Positions 6,118-6,654 of a DNA stretch of 6,654 nucleotides are shown piece by piece. Location of the stretch: contig CAZXOC010000357.1 in assembly GCA_964642165.1 (NCBI GenBank), forward strand, positions 1-6,654, written 5' to 3'. The translations under genes and the position numbers were made by a program. The notes beneath the pieces were generated by a model. The model worked only from the letters and a program-made list of their open reading frames with translations, ran no database searches and was not told the origin of the DNA. This DNA is from CAYRVX01 sp964642165. GTDB taxonomy: Bacteria; Planctomycetota; Phycisphaerae; SM23-33. Position 1 is the stretch's first letter, and the number at the start of each line of letters is the position of its first letter.

Positions 6118-6513
6118 TCAGTCCGTCTCCCGCAGCCGCTTGCTCTGCTGCACGAGCTTCTTGATCTCGCGCGGCGGCGGCTCGGTGTTGTACTCGTCCA
6201 GTTGCACGTCGAAGGTGAAGTTGCGCACCGCCATCAGGCGCAGCGTTCGCTTGCTGGCCAGGTACTGGTACACGCTGATTGTACCATGCCTCAGGTCGAG
6301 AAGGTACAGGCCGTACGACTCGCCCGTGACCTTCCCGGCCACGGCGATGATCTCGCCGCGCTGGGCGGTGGAGACCTCCGCCCGCGCCGGCGGGACCCCC
6401 CGGCCCACCTCGACCAGCAGGCACGTGGCAATGACACTTAAGAGGATGACAATCAGCCACTTGCCGGCGCCGCGGCGAGGGGATGCGGTCCGCTGGCTCG
6501 CCATCGCTTGCAT
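6118..6513 (-). CDS. Small membrane-anchored protein of unknown function
   Basis: From the ATG at 6513 this encodes 131 residues; a second in-frame ATG at 6504 would give 128. GGAGAG sits 2 bases before the first ATG and 11 before the second, so the start is unsettled. The longer frame to 6651 is rejected because it would run across the promoter at 6557-6584. A basic N-terminus (RTASPRRGAGK) precedes one membrane segment (about 19-37), then an exported region of about 90 residues. That region has ESYGLYLLDLRHGTISVYQY (65-84), suggesting beta strands like a single propeller-type repeat, then NTEPPPREI and a basic helix. I recall similar small proteins in planctomycetes but know no function. 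It is the first gene of the likely operon with the HTH and OmpA-type proteins. Confidence 0.75.
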   Translation of the reverse strand: MQAMASQRTASPRRGAGKWLIVILLSVIATCLLVEVGRGVPPARAEVSTAQRGEIIAVAGKVTGESYGLYLLDLRHGTISVYQYLASKRTLRLMAVRNFTFDVQLDEYNTEPPPREIKKLVQQSKRLRETD

Positions 6514-6556
6514 AACTCTCCGTCGTGGGGGACGATACCCGTCAGCCGAACCGCCG

Positions 6557-6584
6557 ATTATAGGAACGCCCCGCCCGCTTGCAA
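6557..6584 (-). promoter_or_regulatory. Sigma70-type promoter for the three-gene envelope operon
   Basis: On the minus strand TTGCAA (6579-6584, 4 of 6 to consensus) and an exact TATAAT (6557-6562) are separated by 16 bp. Transcription would begin near 6550, giving a leader of about 37 bases to the ATG at 6513. The -10 stands out in a local sequence that is very G+C-rich. A short A-rich run (GCAAAAATCCC on the minus strand) lies just upstream of the -35. Confidence 0.65.
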
Positions 6585-6654
6585 GGGATTTTTGCCCGCC
6601 CCGCCCCCGCGCGCGAGGCCGGCCGGCAAAAAACGGTTCCGCCTCCGCCAAAGC

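Noticed and set aside
3997..6441. Plus-strand open frame of 814 codons opposite the envelope genes
   Set aside because: It covers three minus-strand genes that have good domains and ribosome sites, and its start lies inside the repeat cluster.
4313..6460. Minus-strand open frame of 715 codons in another register
   Set aside because: It is out of frame with the OmpA and HTH genes and is dominated by R, G, P and A; it is a composition artefact.

Overview
This is a GC-rich bacterial window (most genes well over 65% G+C by eye, with G/C-ending codons). All recognisable genes lie on the minus strand. A planctomycete (Phycisphaerae-like) source is the best guess. It rests on a System II cytochrome c maturation pair with a long periplasmic extension on CcsA, on a membrane-anchored excisionase-type HTH protein whose acidic linker looks like proteins I associate with planctomycetes, and on a cluster of G+C-rich palindromic repeats of a kind I remember from that phylum. 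None of this was tested by a search.

Layout in transcription order, right to left. (1) At 6557-6584 there is a good sigma70-type promoter (TTGCAA, 16 bp, TATAAT). It fires into a three-gene set: a small membrane-anchored protein of unknown function (6118-6513), an HTH protein with two C-terminal membrane segments (5257-6075), and an OmpA/MotB-type peptidoglycan-binding lipoprotein (4354-5181). Gaps are 42 and 75 bp, so this is probably one operon with an envelope role. (2) The 448-bp gap at 3906-4353 has no credible gene. It is packed with hairpins, a 23-bp repeat present three times, a heptamer repeat, and a stem-loop with a short T-rich tail just before resB. (3) resB (2370-3905) and ccsA (493-2373) overlap by ATGA and encode the two halves of the cytochrome c heme lyase. 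(4) Positions 56-492 hold no supported gene. A G+C-rich stretch is followed by a sharply A+T-rich island (about 300-420) containing a perfect 10-bp inverted repeat, three GTGTCA half-sites and three AATCCT repeats. (5) At the left edge (1-55) a minus-strand reading frame begins with an N-terminus that resembles AlpA/excisionase HTH proteins; only 18 codons are visible.

How the parts may work together: ResB and CcsA should handle heme export and covalent attachment of heme to c-type cytochromes on the outer face of the inner membrane. No CXXCH cytochrome is encoded here, so their substrates lie elsewhere. The three-gene set looks like a separate envelope module in which a membrane-tethered DNA-binding-type domain is co-expressed with a peptidoglycan-binding lipoprotein. 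That module is the least ordinary coding content. I see no CRISPR array, tRNA, rRNA or complete mobile element, and no strong evidence of a wholly new system.
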